Assembly (NCBI GenBank): GCA_015680905.1
Contig: CM027381.1
Location: 69,925,501 to 69,989,500, forward strand
Reading direction: 5' to 3'
From: Coptis chinensis
Taxonomy: Eukaryota > Streptophyta > Magnoliopsida > Ranunculales > Ranunculaceae
DNA: 64,000 bases
The translations under genes and the position numbers were made by a program. Every line of letters begins with the position of its first letter. Within the stretch, counting starts at the first letter, position 1. Of this stretch, positions 12,189 through 23,403 are shown in pieces. The notes under the pieces were generated by a model, which was given only the letters and a program-made list of their open reading frames with translations, had not been told where the DNA came from and did not search any database.

Positions 12189-13238
12189 CCCACCTGCTTA
12201 CACTCCCAGCAAGCCCTTTCAACAGGAACTATGGCTCTAAGTGCTAGTCTGGTGCTGGTGCAGGTAAAAGTAATGCTGCTGGTCGATACGGAAGAGCGGG
12301 AGCTCGACCCTGAAACTGGGGACCTTGCCTCTGCCACTGATTCCCCTGAGGTCTATAGCCTCCAGGTTGCCCCGGTGGCCTATAACCACCCTGCTGTGCA
12401 AATCCTCCCTGGGGTCGGAATACACCATGCGGATGAAATCCTCCATGAAACCCCTAAGATGGTGGTCTCTGAAATGGACCCCTCTGAGCAATATCATAAG
12501 GCCTAAACCTATTCGGCTGCCTGCTCTCAAAAGGCCTAGGACCAACAACTGGTATCTCACCAAACTTCCTCTTCCCCCTCGACTCTCTTAGGGCTGCATT
12601 CTGCTCCTCATATCTCAATGCCAAGTCCAACACACGATCAAAGGTGTCCCCGTCAAAAAGAATCAACTTGCTGGACAAGTAACTCTCTAACCCACGTATG
12701 AACTTTTGGTTTTTCTTCTTGTCAGTATCCACAAGATAGGGAGAAAACCTCGATAACTCATTAAACTTTGTCACATAACCCGTCACAAACTTCCCGTCTT
12801 GAGTCAACTCAGAGAATTGTTGAGCCAACTGCTCTTTTACTACCTCAGGAATGAACTTACTCTCAAATCTAACCTTGAAGTCTTCCCAAGTCAAAGTTCT
12901 AGTGTCCAGACTAGGGGTGAGAGATCGCCACCAAAACCTAGCAGCGTCATCAAGTTGGTGAGCAGCTAACTCCTGCTTCTGTACCTCAGTAAGTTGCATA
13001 CACTCAAATACATTTTCACAACTTTGAATCTAAGACTCTGATGCGATCGTGTTCCCAACACCAATAAATCTATGCCCACCAAGAGTACCAAACTCCTTAT
13101 GCGCTTAGCAAAAGGATCTCCCTGAACATGATGGTTATTCTGTATAGCCTACAACAACTGATTCAACTGTCCTCCTGACATCTATACTGGAGTGTTCACT
13201 GCAGGTCTAGTAGTATTGCCATTATGTGTCTCAACCAT
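12189..13238 (-). pseudogene. Chromovirus-like Gag
   Basis: The open stretch 12999-12454 contains the retrotransposon gag domain: ARFWWRSLTP and WEDFKVRFESKFIP, then FSELTQDGKFVTGYVTKFNELSRF and FIRGLESYLSSKL. A frame change near 12460 leads to the nucleocapsid region and the first half of a CCHC zinc knuckle (CWECKQVG near 12210). The second half (H...C) lies beyond the solo LTR near 10480. The presumed start ATG is at 13238-13236, but stops near 13180 and 13145 interrupt the N-terminus. Confidence 0.8.
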
Positions 13239-13356
13239 GATCTACAGTTTCAAACAAAACTCCCATTAATATTCACATATTTCCAAAACTCTCAACACTA
13301 TAACCCCTATTCCACATCCAAGGATCACTTAGACTTTCTAAATCTAAGCTAACCTA

Positions 13357-13369
13357 AGCTCCGATACCA
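13357..13369 (-). other. Primer-binding site of chromovirus-like element
   Basis: On the minus strand TGGTATCGGAGCT follows the LTR end after a few bases. It is one base off the initiator-methionine tRNA complement TGGTATCAGAGC used by many plant retrotransposons. Confidence 0.8.
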
Positions 13370-13372
13370 AAA

Positions 13373-14793
13373 TGTATATCATAAAAGGATGAAATATCAC
13401 ATAATAGTTAATACACGTACACACGTATATATATATAAAGTTCTTAGCCTAAAGCCAAACACGCTAATAGCCCTAGACCTATTCTAATAGACCAAATCAT
13501 AATCCGAGTTAAAAGTCAAATTGGGTCAACTGGTCAAAGTCAACCCCGGTCGTGATCCAAAGTCAACTCCGCCAAGGGTCAACAAAGAGATCAACCAGCC
13601 AGGTTAACAGCAGTCAACCACTCCTAAACTCATCTAACCCAAAAGCCCAAAGACTAAGGCCCAAAGTCTAAAACTTAAGTCCAAATTGAAATCTAAAATT
13701 TAAAATACTCAAGCCCACATACTAAGTTCGGCCCAAGCCCAACAACAAAAACCATCACTATTCATCTTCCTCTCTCCCACTCTCCAGCGCCTCCATCACC
13801 AATCAACCACCACCACCCGCCAACCCTACTCTACTATGAACCCCCACGGTTTTACTCCTCTCTCAAAACCCCATCTTTCTATACCATAAAATCTCAATAC
13901 CCTCACGCTTCACAACTCGCGCTCGACTCGCCATTAATGGCTTCTTCAAGCTTCAATCGCCCCCTCTCCAGCACCCAACCAACCGCCAACAATCCACATC
14001 AACCCAACAATATAACCTCACAACAAAAGTCAAACAAAACAATCATTCAAACAACACAAAAATCAGGATGGTTTGGTTCTTGTTTGAACGCCATTAATGG
14101 CTGTTCAAAGCTTCACAGCACTCCTACTCTCAAACAATCACATCTACATTCACCATACACAGTCCACCCAACTCCACAGTTTACCCATACAACCCAACAA
14201 TAAACCACCGAATCCAAAACCCAACATCACCCATAATCCAACAATCACAATCAATCCAAAATGTGAAAACGCATATTTAATACCTAGATATACAAAGTAA
14301 TTTACATTAACTCTTAATCGCTTGATTACTCAATTTTTATCAAGGTATCTAGACCAATTTTTTTTTTTTCGGAGACCATATTAGTTCTTCAGTCGAAATC
14401 CAACATGTAAATGTAATTAGCACTAAATGACATACACTGAATAAAGCAGCATGTGAACAATATGAACAGTAAAAATCATATATTTCCTTTTTTCTCGTAT
14501 CATAAAATCTATAGTAAACGAGAAATCTAAAAACCGTAAAATATCTACTCACCCGTAGTGCGCTCCGACTATCAGCTAGCTAACAGAAAAATCTTCCTTT
14601 TCTTCTGTCAGTAAAACTCATTTTTTTTCTCTGTATAAAAACTCTCTGTGTTTTTTCCCAAAAAGTCTACGTGAGAATCTCCTTTTTAGTTTTAAAAACC
14701 CCACCGAAAAACAAGGATGAAAGGTTTATCTCCTAACCCTACTGGGTTTCCTATCCTTACTAATATCTATCCTATTTTATTTTGTCTATTATC

Positions 14794-14830
<37 letters not shown>

Positions 14831-14865
14831 CTAGAAAAAATAAAAGAAAAAGATGGGGTGTTATA
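13373..14865 (-). repeat. 5' LTR of chromovirus-like element (about 1493 bp)
   Basis: On the minus strand it begins TATAACACCCC at 14865 and ends GATATACA at 13373, four bases from the primer-binding site. The start resembles the TGTAACACCCC typical of Tekay/Del-type LTRs with one change. It contains an (ATT)n microsatellite at about 14795-14830 and a dense set of GTCAA motifs at 13508-13618 (see findings). The 13937-14203 ORF on the other strand is low complexity and not supported. Confidence 0.75.
14795..14830. repeat. (ATT)n microsatellite
   Basis: About twelve ATT units lie inside the chromovirus-like LTR, close to its outer end. Confidence 0.9.
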
Positions 14866-15623
14866 AAACCCTTCTAATGGAGGTTTAGCTATAGTTCATT
14901 AGACTATCATGAAATAAATAATGAGAAGAATAAGACATAATTAAAGGAATACTTATATTAAAAATAACTTGAATTGTATTAATGGTGGCTAGGCTAATAA
15001 GCATAAACTAGATTTAGACTAAAGAGAAGAGTTAGGAGAGTGTTAGAGTTTTGCCTTAGTCCTCTTTATATAGGAGAAGGCTAGGTTTACAATTTCGTGC
15101 ATGGGCTTTGGAGCTATGTTTTGGGCCACTAAATCAAGCCCAAAACCTAATTACTTAAGTCCAAAAAGGGTTTATCTACAGGAAATTACTGCAATAACCT
15201 TTTTGTCCACCTTTACTCCTTTGATTTGGTTAACACCTGAACCATTAGAAAGCTCTTTCCGAGACGGTCGTTGTGACATATAATAGGCCCGATTTTGAGG
15301 TCTGAGTCCAAAGTTACGGCCTGCGGAAGTTCTGTTAACTTTTATGTTCTATTTCTGCCCGCGTTAACTTTGACTTTTCAGCTTTGACTGGGCTTTAAAA
15401 AAGTTTTTTCTCTTTGAAACTTGGGCTTTAACCATACAAATTCTTAGAAACCAACATTTGCTCCTTTCTCTTGCAAAAATGGCATATTTCTTCACATAGT
15501 TGACTCCAAGACCTGAAATACACAAAAGTACATAAACAGTACTAACTCTTATTTATTATAAACATAATTGGTCTAAATATAATATTATTAAGGGGTTAAA
15601 ACTACAATTTTGGGCTCTTATCA
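14866..15623 (-). mobile_element. Truncated Athila-type LTR
   Basis: On the minus strand it begins TGATAAGAGCCCAAAAT at 15623 and matches the first half of the 5010-6352 LTR up to the CTAATGGAGG block. It then stops abruptly where the chromovirus-like LTR starts, so it is the insertion target of that element. Its other half should lie beyond the far end of the chromovirus-like element, outside the window. Confidence 0.85.
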
Positions 15624-16667
15624 TAGAACTTGCCACTCTATGGAATCAACCAAAGTGATGAGAGTTGTAAGAACTTCCTCTTCTCAATAAAATTACTATA
15701 ACTTTGATTCATTCAATTTTTTTTTATTTTTTTATTTTTTTTTTTTTTTTTATGATATCTTCATTCAAAATACATGCATCTTCCTTTTTCCATTACAAGT
15801 CCTACATATATTTATAACCAAATACAAAATGTAAAACCCAAAGCTATGGGATATACGAAGAGGCGAGAGAATGAAAAACTGGTGTAAATTTTTCCCATAT
15901 CTGCACATGAAGTTTCTCAAGGCATACCATATATATACCACTAGAAATCTCTAGAGGCACTGTAGTTTCCAACCCAATTTACAGTTTGGAAAACAAAAGT
16001 TCCTACATAAAGATATGAGCATCATTGATAGTGTGTTTTATTGGTTGATAGTTATGTTACTTTGGTTTTAGTACTATATTCATTTCACTGCAGAAAATTT
16101 GTAGGGCAGGATTCAAGTACGTAATCGGCAAAAGCTCCCAACAAACCATTGTGGAGGTTCAACGATTTCTAGAATATTTGGAGGACTAAAATAATACAAG
16201 ATACAATGTACTTTTTAAAAATTACACAATATATAATACAACTTACTTTTTTTTTAACCAATTGATGCAATGTACTTCACGCCAACTAACCAATTAGTAC
16301 AACAATTCAAGTAGGATTTTAGGCCAAATTAGAGTACCAGAGTTACTATGATAAGTTGAAAATTCATTGATTGCACACTGATAAGTTGAGGGATTATACA
16401 CTAGCTAAGAATCCAAGTAGTACGATGATAATTGACGCATCAAAAATGATCCAACACAAACTAATTTGGCCTGAAATCCTACTTGTTGTACTAATTGGTC
16501 AATTGCATGTAACTAGCAAAATGACAACCATATGGTTATTAATAATACTGCATGAAACTTTTTCTTTAGATTCTCGTTCTCCTCATCAATAAAATTAAGT
16601 TTTCACTAGAATGTCTGTTAACGACCATGAATGATCTTGACACTAGTAGTAGTCGTCTAGTAGTCCT
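15624..16667. other. Unassigned AT-rich sequence, target region of the copia element
   Basis: I see no gene. It holds a T-rich tract at 15718-15751 and the hairpin listed separately. It is one of the few stretches that could be host intergenic DNA or a very old repeat. Confidence 0.5.
16285..16503. repeat. Long imperfect hairpin, MITE-like
   Basis: The arm 16287-16332 (ACCAATTAGTACAAC... to CCAAATTAG) is the near reverse complement of 16461-16501 (CTAATTTGGCC... to CTAATTGGT), with a loop of about 130 bp. This fits a small MITE or an inverted-repeat remnant. I could not define a clean TSD. Confidence 0.6.
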
Positions 16668-17126
16668 TGTTGGATGCGAACAAAGAATACAGTAAAAAGT
16701 CGAGGACAATAGGAACAATAAACAACCAAGCTAGGCGTGTATGACACTGTCCTTAAGGAAATATTTTGCCCCTTCCAATGGTGCAGAAATGCAGCAGTGA
16801 CGTCTTCTCCTCACAGGATACAATGTTTACAGCAGTATAACTTGCACTAGAACAAACAACTCTCTAGAACGGCGTATAACTCTCTCTGGCGGCTAACAGT
16901 AAGAATAGAAGAAGAAGAAGCAGCAGTGGCTAGGTTTAGAAGTGTGTGAGATATGTTTCTCTTTGAGTAAATTATTATGGATGCACGGTCCTGGTATTTA
17001 TAGAGGTAAGGTCGGTTTTCCAAAACAAAGAAGGAATCCTACTGGGAATAGAAACTCGGTTTCCAAACCAGAGAAGGAAGCCTACTAGGAATAGTAATTT
17101 GAAATACCAATCAAGAGATTCCAACA
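16668..17126 (-). repeat. 3' LTR of copia element
   Basis: 459 bp with perfect TGTTGGA...TCCAACA ends. It pairs with 44714-45171. The TSD GTCCT precedes it and the polypurine tract adjoins it on the other side. Confidence 0.95.
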
Positions 17127-17176
17127 ATCCCCCACTATTTCAAAATACTTATAGTCCCCCACTATTTTGGAAAGGA
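17127..17176 (-). other. Polypurine tract of copia element, present twice
   Basis: On the minus strand CAAAATAGTGGGGGA occurs twice, about 35 bases apart, the second copy directly against the 3' LTR (GTGGGGGAT then TGTTGG). The inner copy is the proper plus-strand primer site; the other appears to be a local duplication. Confidence 0.8.
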
Positions 17177-17776
17177 TATTATAAAAGAAAATGGTTACGA
17201 AATACCAGAGAGAATCGAAAACTCAATTACTAAGATACTAGTGCCTTACAAACATAAACCAGACATATGGTAACATGTCTTATCTCACGTGAAAGTGGTA
17301 GATATAAAATCTTTGAACCAACATTCCCTTGTAGTAAAATAGATCACATGCACCCACACTGCTATTTCATTATATACCAATTATGCGGTGTTGCGCTTTT
17401 TGGCCCTGCGCTACCTGTGTTTCACGAATGATGGACTATGGATGCCTAAATATCTATAAGAACCAACCAAGTTCTACATTCATATAGGTGGATTTCCATC
17501 AAGTGTACATTGCAGTTAAAATATACTATCTCATAATAAAATGGACTATGGATTCCAATAAGAGTAAAATAACTCATCTTTACTCATTGCAATTCAAGTT
17601 ATACAATGTATACAAAAATACTATCTCGTCATAGGATTGGCCAAATTTAACTCTGAACTCACATAATCTAGAGCCATAGCTCCAAATTCCAGCAGCTGCT
17701 TTATAGACTTATGTATCAAACGTATACGTCTGCTTTTCCCATTGTATAGTTTGCTCTTTGCCTTTGCTATTGCGGC
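17177..17776 (-). other. Copia RNase H tail and 3' untranslated region
   Basis: After the stop at 17777 the minus strand still reads as RNase H tail in the same frame (AAIAKAK, then HKSIKQLLEF near 17700) before losing coding character toward the polypurine tract. I see no additional gene. Confidence 0.6.
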
Positions 17777-18450
17777 TTAACAGTCACAATGCATAGGTAC
17801 AGCTGGAGGTGGTTTTGTACCAATAGGAAGATCTGCCAAGAGGTTTCGAAGACATTCAGCCTTAGCACTTGCTTTATCTAAAGCAATAAGCATGGACTCC
17901 ATGGTTGAATGAGCTATCAAGGTTTGCTTAGAAGATTTCCAAGTGACTGCACCTCCACCAAGGGTGAATATATAACCACTACTGGACTTGATATCATGAA
18001 AATCAGATATCCAATTTGCATCACAATAATCCTCTATCACAGGTGGAGTTTGTCTAAAACGTATGACGTAATCCATTGTTCCTCTCAAGTACTTGGCTAG
18101 TCTCTCTAACGCACTCCAATATTCCTTGCTAGGACAATGAGTGTATCTGCTTAACCTGCTAACTGCATAAGCATTGTCAGGTCTAGTGCAATTCATCAAG
18201 TACATGAGACTACAAATAATTTGGGCATATATCCAATTTGCATCACAATAACCTTCTATCACAGGTGGAGTTTGTCTAAAATGTATGACGTAATCCATTG
18301 TTCCTCTCAAGTACTTGGCTAGTCTCTCTAATGCACTCCAATATTCCTTGCTAGGATAATGAGTGTATCTGCTTAACCTGCTAACTGCATAAGCATTGTC
18401 AGGTCTAGTGTAATTCATCAAGTACATGAGACTACCAATAATTTGGGCAT
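17777..18450 (-). pseudogene. Copia RT C-terminus and RNase H, with in-frame tandem duplication
   Basis: The open stretch of 216 residues (18427-17777) carries [30 protein letters not shown] and YCDANW twice. A 222-bp unit (74 codons) is duplicated head to tail at 18229-18450 and 18007-18228, with about seven differences. After the second copy come [20 protein letters not shown], the [11 protein letters not shown] motif and MHCDC, where the frame ends in a stop. The duplication keeps the frame but would disturb the fold, and the truncated end removes the last RNase H residues. Confidence 0.85.
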
Positions 18451-19250
18451 ATTTAGACTGAGAGATACTATGTTAATTATTTTTCTTAAGTTCACTATTT
18501 GCCTCATAAGGTGTCGACACAGGCTTACTATCATAATAGTTAAACTTTTTCAAAAACTTCTTAACATAATGCTCTTGTAAAAACGTATAGCCATCACTGT
18601 TTCTGACAATTTTGATTCCAAGAATCACATCAACTTCTCCCAAAATCCTTCATTTCAAATTGGGAGGATAATAACATCTTGGTGTTTCTCACAACATCAA
18701 GGCAAGGACTCATGATTAACATGTCATCTACATATAGACAGAAATTACATATGTATTCACATCAAAAGATTTAAAGTAAATACATTTATCAGCATCATTA
18801 ATTTGATATCCATTGGATATCATTACACTATCAAAATTTTCATGTCATTGTTTTGGCACTTGTTTCAACCCATATAAAGACTTAACCAATTTGCATACCT
18901 TATGCTCATTCCCTGGTACTATAGTACCCTCAGAATGCATCATATATATTTCTTCATCAAGATCACCATTCAAAAATACATTTTTTACATCCATTTGATG
19001 AATAAATAAATTATGAATAGCAACTAGAGCCATTAGAACTCTTATAGAAGAAATCCTAGTTACATGAGCATAAGTATCAAAATAGTTAATGCCTTTTTTC
19101 TGGGAGAATCCCTTGACTACTAGTCTAGCCTTGTATTTATTAATGGAACCATCTGTTTTCAGTTTCATTTTGAAGATCCACTTGTAACGTATAGGTTTCG
19201 CCCTAGGAGGTAGATCAACTATCTCCCTTGTGTGATTAGATATAATCAAA
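18451..19250 (-). pseudogene. Copia reverse transcriptase
   Basis: The open stretch 19249-18845 has the copia RT start (PIRYKWIFKMKLKTDGSINKY, then ARLVVKGFSQKKGINYFDTYA, then HQMDVKNVFLNGDL and VCKLVKSLYGLKQ). The YVDDMLIMS active site is intact at 18741-18715 but lies in a different frame from the upstream part. Further stops separate it from the RNase H portion. It is clearly inactivated by frameshifts. Confidence 0.85.
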
Positions 19251-20108
19251 TCTAGTTCTGATCGAGTTTATAGCATCTTTCCAGACAGGTGCATCTCTAG
19301 AACTGATTGCCTCATGATACGTTATAGGATCACTGTCAACGAGAAACGTGTAAAAGTCATCACCAAAATTGGTGGATTTTCTATCTCTTTTACTCTTCCG
19401 AATTTCTTGTTCATAAATTTAAAGATTTGTTGATTGTTGTTCACTAGGAGCAACCAACCTCTCAATGCCAATTTTCAAAGGAAATATATTTTCAAAGAAA
19501 TCAACATTTTTACTCTCTATAATAGTGTTAGCATCTACAAGGTGATTATCATATTTTACTACTAAAAATCTATATGCAGCACTATTATGAGCATAACCAA
19601 TGAGCACACAATCAACTGTTCTAAGCTAGGTCCCAATTTTCTTTTTTTAGGTTCGTTCACTAGAACATTTGCAAGACACCCCCACATTTTGAAGTATTTC
19701 AAGTTAGGTACATGACCCTTCCATAATTCATATGGCGCCTTATTCCCTGTTTTCTTGTTGGGTATCCTATTTTGTATATGGCAAGTAGGTAGGATTGCTT
19801 CCCCCCATAAGTTCAAAGATGCCCCAGAACTTACAAGCATAGCATTCATCATCTCTTTTAGTGTTCTGCTTTTCCTTTCTGCTACTCCATTAGAATCAGG
19901 AAAGTATGGTGGAGTAGTCTCATGAATAATGTCATTCTTATCACAAAAGTCTTGGAAGGGGTTAGACTCATATTCTCCACCCCTATCAGATTGAAGCCTT
20001 TTAATCTTACAGTTAAGTTGGTTTTCAACTTCAGCTTTGTACTTGAGAAACATCTCACCTACCTCATGCTTGTTTCTAAGTAAATATACCATGGTGTACC
20101 TAGAGAAG
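19251..20108 (-). pseudogene. Copia integrase core and C-terminal part
   Basis: The open stretch 20092-19562 holds LQSDRGGEYESNPF with the second catalytic Asp and NGVAERKSRTLKEMMNAML with the catalytic Glu. It ends with PYELWKGHVPNLKYFKMWGC, the usual copia integrase C-terminal block. A frame change near 19600 leads to the 19607-19419 stretch (AAYRFLV... to IFPLKIG). It would join element cDNA to host DNA. Confidence 0.85.
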
Positions 20109-20783
20109 TCATCTATATGAATGTAATATAATAAAACTTCCCTCCTCTAGACATGATACTTCTAAATTCACCCAAATCCGTATGAATAAGGGTAAGTAAT
20201 TCAGTTTTCTCTCTAGAAATAGCTCTGCAAGGTTTCTTTGTGGCTTTAGAGTAAGCACATATTTCACATTTATCATTAGAAAAATCAAAAATATCAAACA
20301 ATAAACTACATTCACATGTTCTAATCTACCATACCATATATTGAAAAAGTCAAGCAAGTAAGCATAAGCAAATTTATTCTCATTCATAATAATATTGTCA
20401 AGTACATTTAACATGAAAAGACCATTGTTATTACAATAACATTTCCCAACAAAACTCTCATTCTTAGTCAGAATAAACTTATCACTTTCAAAAGTCACCT
20501 TGATGCCAGCTTTTCCCAGTAATGACACATAAATCAGATTCTGACGAATCTCAAGAACATGGAGAACATTACTAAGTGAAAGAGTTTTCCCTGAAGTTAA
20601 CTTCAAAAGAATCTTGCATGTTCCCTCAACAGGAACAGACCTTGAGTCACCCATATAGGCCTTTTGATCTTTCACTAGTATGTAATCTGAGAAGGATTCA
20701 ACATCACCACAGATGTGGCGGGTGGCACCAGAATCTAGTACCCAATTCTTCTTCCCAGTGGCCATGAAAACCGCCTGTGACAC
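20109..20783 (-). pseudogene. Copia protease and integrase zinc-binding region
   Basis: WVLDSGATRHIC near residues 14-25 is the copia protease active site with intact Asp. LSLSNVLHVLEIRQNLI and the GLFML...NIWYGRLEHVN segment mark the pre-integrase region. A frame shift near 20300 separates it from KCEICAYSKATKKP (second half of the zinc site), which is read in the alternative frame 20301-20113. Confidence 0.85.
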
Positions 20784-21429
20784 TACAGCAGTGATTATAT
20801 CATCTCCCTTAACTAAATTAGCATTGGGAGGATCATATGTGTTCTTCTTATGCCTGTAATGAAAAGTTCTATGTCCCGATTTACCACAGACATAACAATT
20901 TCCATTGCTAGTACCACTCCTCTAATATAAGTGCCTTTGACCTGGAAATTCTTATTCTTGTTATACTTTTGCTTTTTATTAGAGTTTTTGTTGTATTTGC
21001 TGGGATTACCTTCAATTATATTGCCTTTGGAATTTAATTGCTTAGACAATACATCATCCCGGGTTTTGTTCTTTTTCTCTATATGAATGTGAATGATCAC
21101 ACCTCAAGAGTTATCTGTTTGCATTTATGCTTCATACTATTCTTATAGTGCTTCCAAGACTCGAGGAGTTTTTCAATTAAACATCCAGCAATAAAGGTCT
21201 CAAGTAATTCAATACCCTCAATTTTCAAATCATTAACTAGAACATGAAAATCATGGATTTGAGTCGTTACATCTCTATCCTCTCTCATCTAGAACTTTAA
21301 AAAATTCCCTAAAGCATATTTTTGAGTACCAGCATCTTCAATTATGTATTTTTTGTTCAAACTATCCCATATATCATGTGCATTCTTATTTGAACAATAA
21401 ATATAAAAAATCTCATTAGACAGGATATT
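20784..21429 (-). pseudogene. Copia Gag, C-terminal part
   Basis: From 21429 leftward: NEIFYIYCS-type gag (UBN2-like) sequence, then REDRDVTTQIHDFHVLVNDL and the LIEKLLESWKHYKNSMKH block, then a lysine-rich stretch. The zinc knuckle reads CYVCGKSGHRTFHY near 20895-20850; the last Cys of CX2CX4HX4C is replaced by Tyr. Frame breaks lie near 21097 and 20930. The N-terminal half is at 43502-43758, across the inserted element. Confidence 0.85.
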
Positions 21430-22993
21430 TGATAAGAGCCCAAAACTGTAGTTTTAACTCCTTTAACAATATCACTTTTGACCAATTATGTGATTAATAA
21501 GTAAGAGTTAGTATTGTTATCGTGTTCTTATGTATTCCAGGCATTGGAGTCAAATATGTGTAGAAATGCTCCCCTTTTGCAAGATAAAGGAGCAAGGGTT
21601 GGTTGCTAAGAAGTTCTATGATAAAAAGCAGAGATTCAAGGAGAAAAATCCTTTTTAAAGCCAGATCAAAGCTGAAAAGTCAAAGTCAACGCGGGGCGTA
21701 AAATGAAAGACACAAAAGTCGTGAGAACTTCCGGGCGTCAGATATTTGGACTCAGACCTCATAATTGGGTCTACCTTATGTCAAAACGACCGGCTCGGAA
21801 CGAGCTTTCTAATAATCCAATCCTTGATCCAATAAGAGGAGAAGAAGTAGACGAAAAGGCCGTTGAAGTTATTTACAACTGAAACCCCCTTTGTAAACTG
21901 AAGTAATAAGGTTTTGGGCTCGATTTTCAAGCCCAAAACATGGCTCCTCAGCCCATACACGAATTTGTGGATCTGGTCTCCTCCATAGGAAAGACAAAGA
22001 CTTAGCTCTTAAAGCATCTAGTTTTTTTTACTTAGGAATTATCCAAGAACTTAGTTTAGATCTAGTTATTTTTTCATAGAATTAGTTTTCATTCCAATAG
22101 ATTAGTTTAGAACAAAGAATGAGTATTATTTAGAATCAGATTTAGTTTTATAAATAAGAATTATTTTTTCATTTCAATTTAGTTTATGATTCAATTCTTA
22201 TTTAGCTTTAGTTGTCTTAAATTCATAATTAGTTTGTCTTAATTTGATAATTAGTTAATCATAATTGTAGTTCTAAATTAGTTTTAAATCCAATTTTAAT
22301 TCATTTTAAATCTTAGACTATTGTTCAATTAGATTTATAAGTTTAATCATTTATTCAATAATGAGTTGTTCTATTTGTTCTTGTTTTAGAAATGATAGTA
22401 TAATGATTCAAGGCTAAAACCTCCATTAGAGGGGTTTGAGGAAGCCTTGATGAAACTTGATTATTGTTAGCGTAGAAATTGGTTGTAAAAATCTATTCTA
22501 TTCTAGAAAGTAATTAGTTCACCATGAGAATGGGTTTGATTGCTTCACATGCTAGTTGTTAGTTGGTAGAGATTACCATGAATAATTAGGGATTAGAAAC
22601 ACCCAATTGTTATGCGAAAGCATTTCAATTCGGATTACGCCATTTCTTCGTTAGTTTATTAAGTCGAATCAAGGTGGAGTCAAATTCCCCTAATTCATTA
22701 TCTTATTGTCAATTTAGTATTTTCGTAGTTGAATTATCGTATCTTGATTAGTTGAATTACCATCGTAGTATAAATTCCATCGTTACTCTCATTGACTTTG
22801 ATAGAACTGATAATCTTAGTTAACGTGAATTCTAAAGAACTAGGAGTGCAACGAATTCTCTACTCCACTTATTGCGATAGCATCAAGAGTGTAGAAAACT
22901 TTGACATATAAGCACGTAAATAGTTTTAGTTTTACTTACGTTTGAGTTTCATTGCTTATTCGTAGGTAAAACTATCGTTTTTCCCTTTTATCA
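21430..22993 (+). repeat. 5' LTR of outer Athila-like element
   Basis: 1564 bp. It pairs with 41941-43501 (roughly 95% identical by eye in the first 200 bases) and is followed by a degenerate primer-binding site. Confidence 0.95.
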
Positions 22994-23403
22994 AATGGCA
23001 CTACTGCCATCTTAGTTCTATTTAGATTTGTTTTCATTCGAATTTTTAGTCTTCCCAAAGTCCCATTAAACCCACCCACCCTTGTTTGGTTCTAACTGTG
23101 ATCATTTGGTTCCGAAACTAATTTTTTTTTGCAAGAATAGCCTGAGCACGACCCGCGCCCTCTTCTGAGCAGCCCGATTTTCACCGGTTAGTACAAACTC
23201 CCTTTTCTTCAAGTTATTCAGTGTTTCTAACTTGTTAAATACACTGAGCTCGCATATACAAGACGTTATTCATACGCGAAGCAAGGAGGCATTCAGGTAC
23301 TTCTTTCCTCCACTCCTCGCATCTCCTGTTAAAGGATTTATACAAGCATATCAGGGTTGTTTTGACTGTTGTCGTGTTTCTTTAATATTGGACTTAGCCT
23401 TGC
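22994..23403 (+). other. Leader of outer element with degenerate primer-binding site
   Basis: AATGGCACTACTGCCATC follows the LTR. Compared with E1 (TGGCGCCACTACCATC) the core GCGCC has decayed. One copy of the GC-rich leader motif (GAGCACGACCCGCGCCCTC) is at 23145-23163. The rest has no gene. Confidence 0.7.

Larger units (their letters stand above)
6353..14865 (-). mobile_element. Chromovirus-like Ty3/gypsy retrotransposon, partial and interrupted three times
   Basis: On the minus strand: 5' LTR (13373-14865), initiator-Met-type primer-binding site, gag with split zinc knuckle, protease with DSGAS, RT, RNase H, then integrase. Its integrase is cut at 6352 by E1; the rest would lie left of the window. 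The order PR-RT-RH-INT makes it Ty3/gypsy. The gag and integrase styles suggest a chromovirus (Tekay or relative), but the chromodomain, if any, is outside the window, so the lineage is inference. Confidence 0.8.

Noticed and set aside
12231..12591. Plus-strand ORFs overlapping gag
   Set aside because: They are antisense shadows of the well-supported minus-strand Gag.
13937..14300. Two overlapping plus-strand ORFs (88 and 67 residues) as a possible gene
   Set aside because: They lie inside the chromovirus-like LTR on its antisense strand and are low-complexity Ser/Pro/Gln/Thr sequence; no conserved motif.
21430..22993. The 21430 LTR as a solo LTR
   Set aside because: A matching LTR at 41941-43501, near-matching flanks and the joined copia gag show a complete element.
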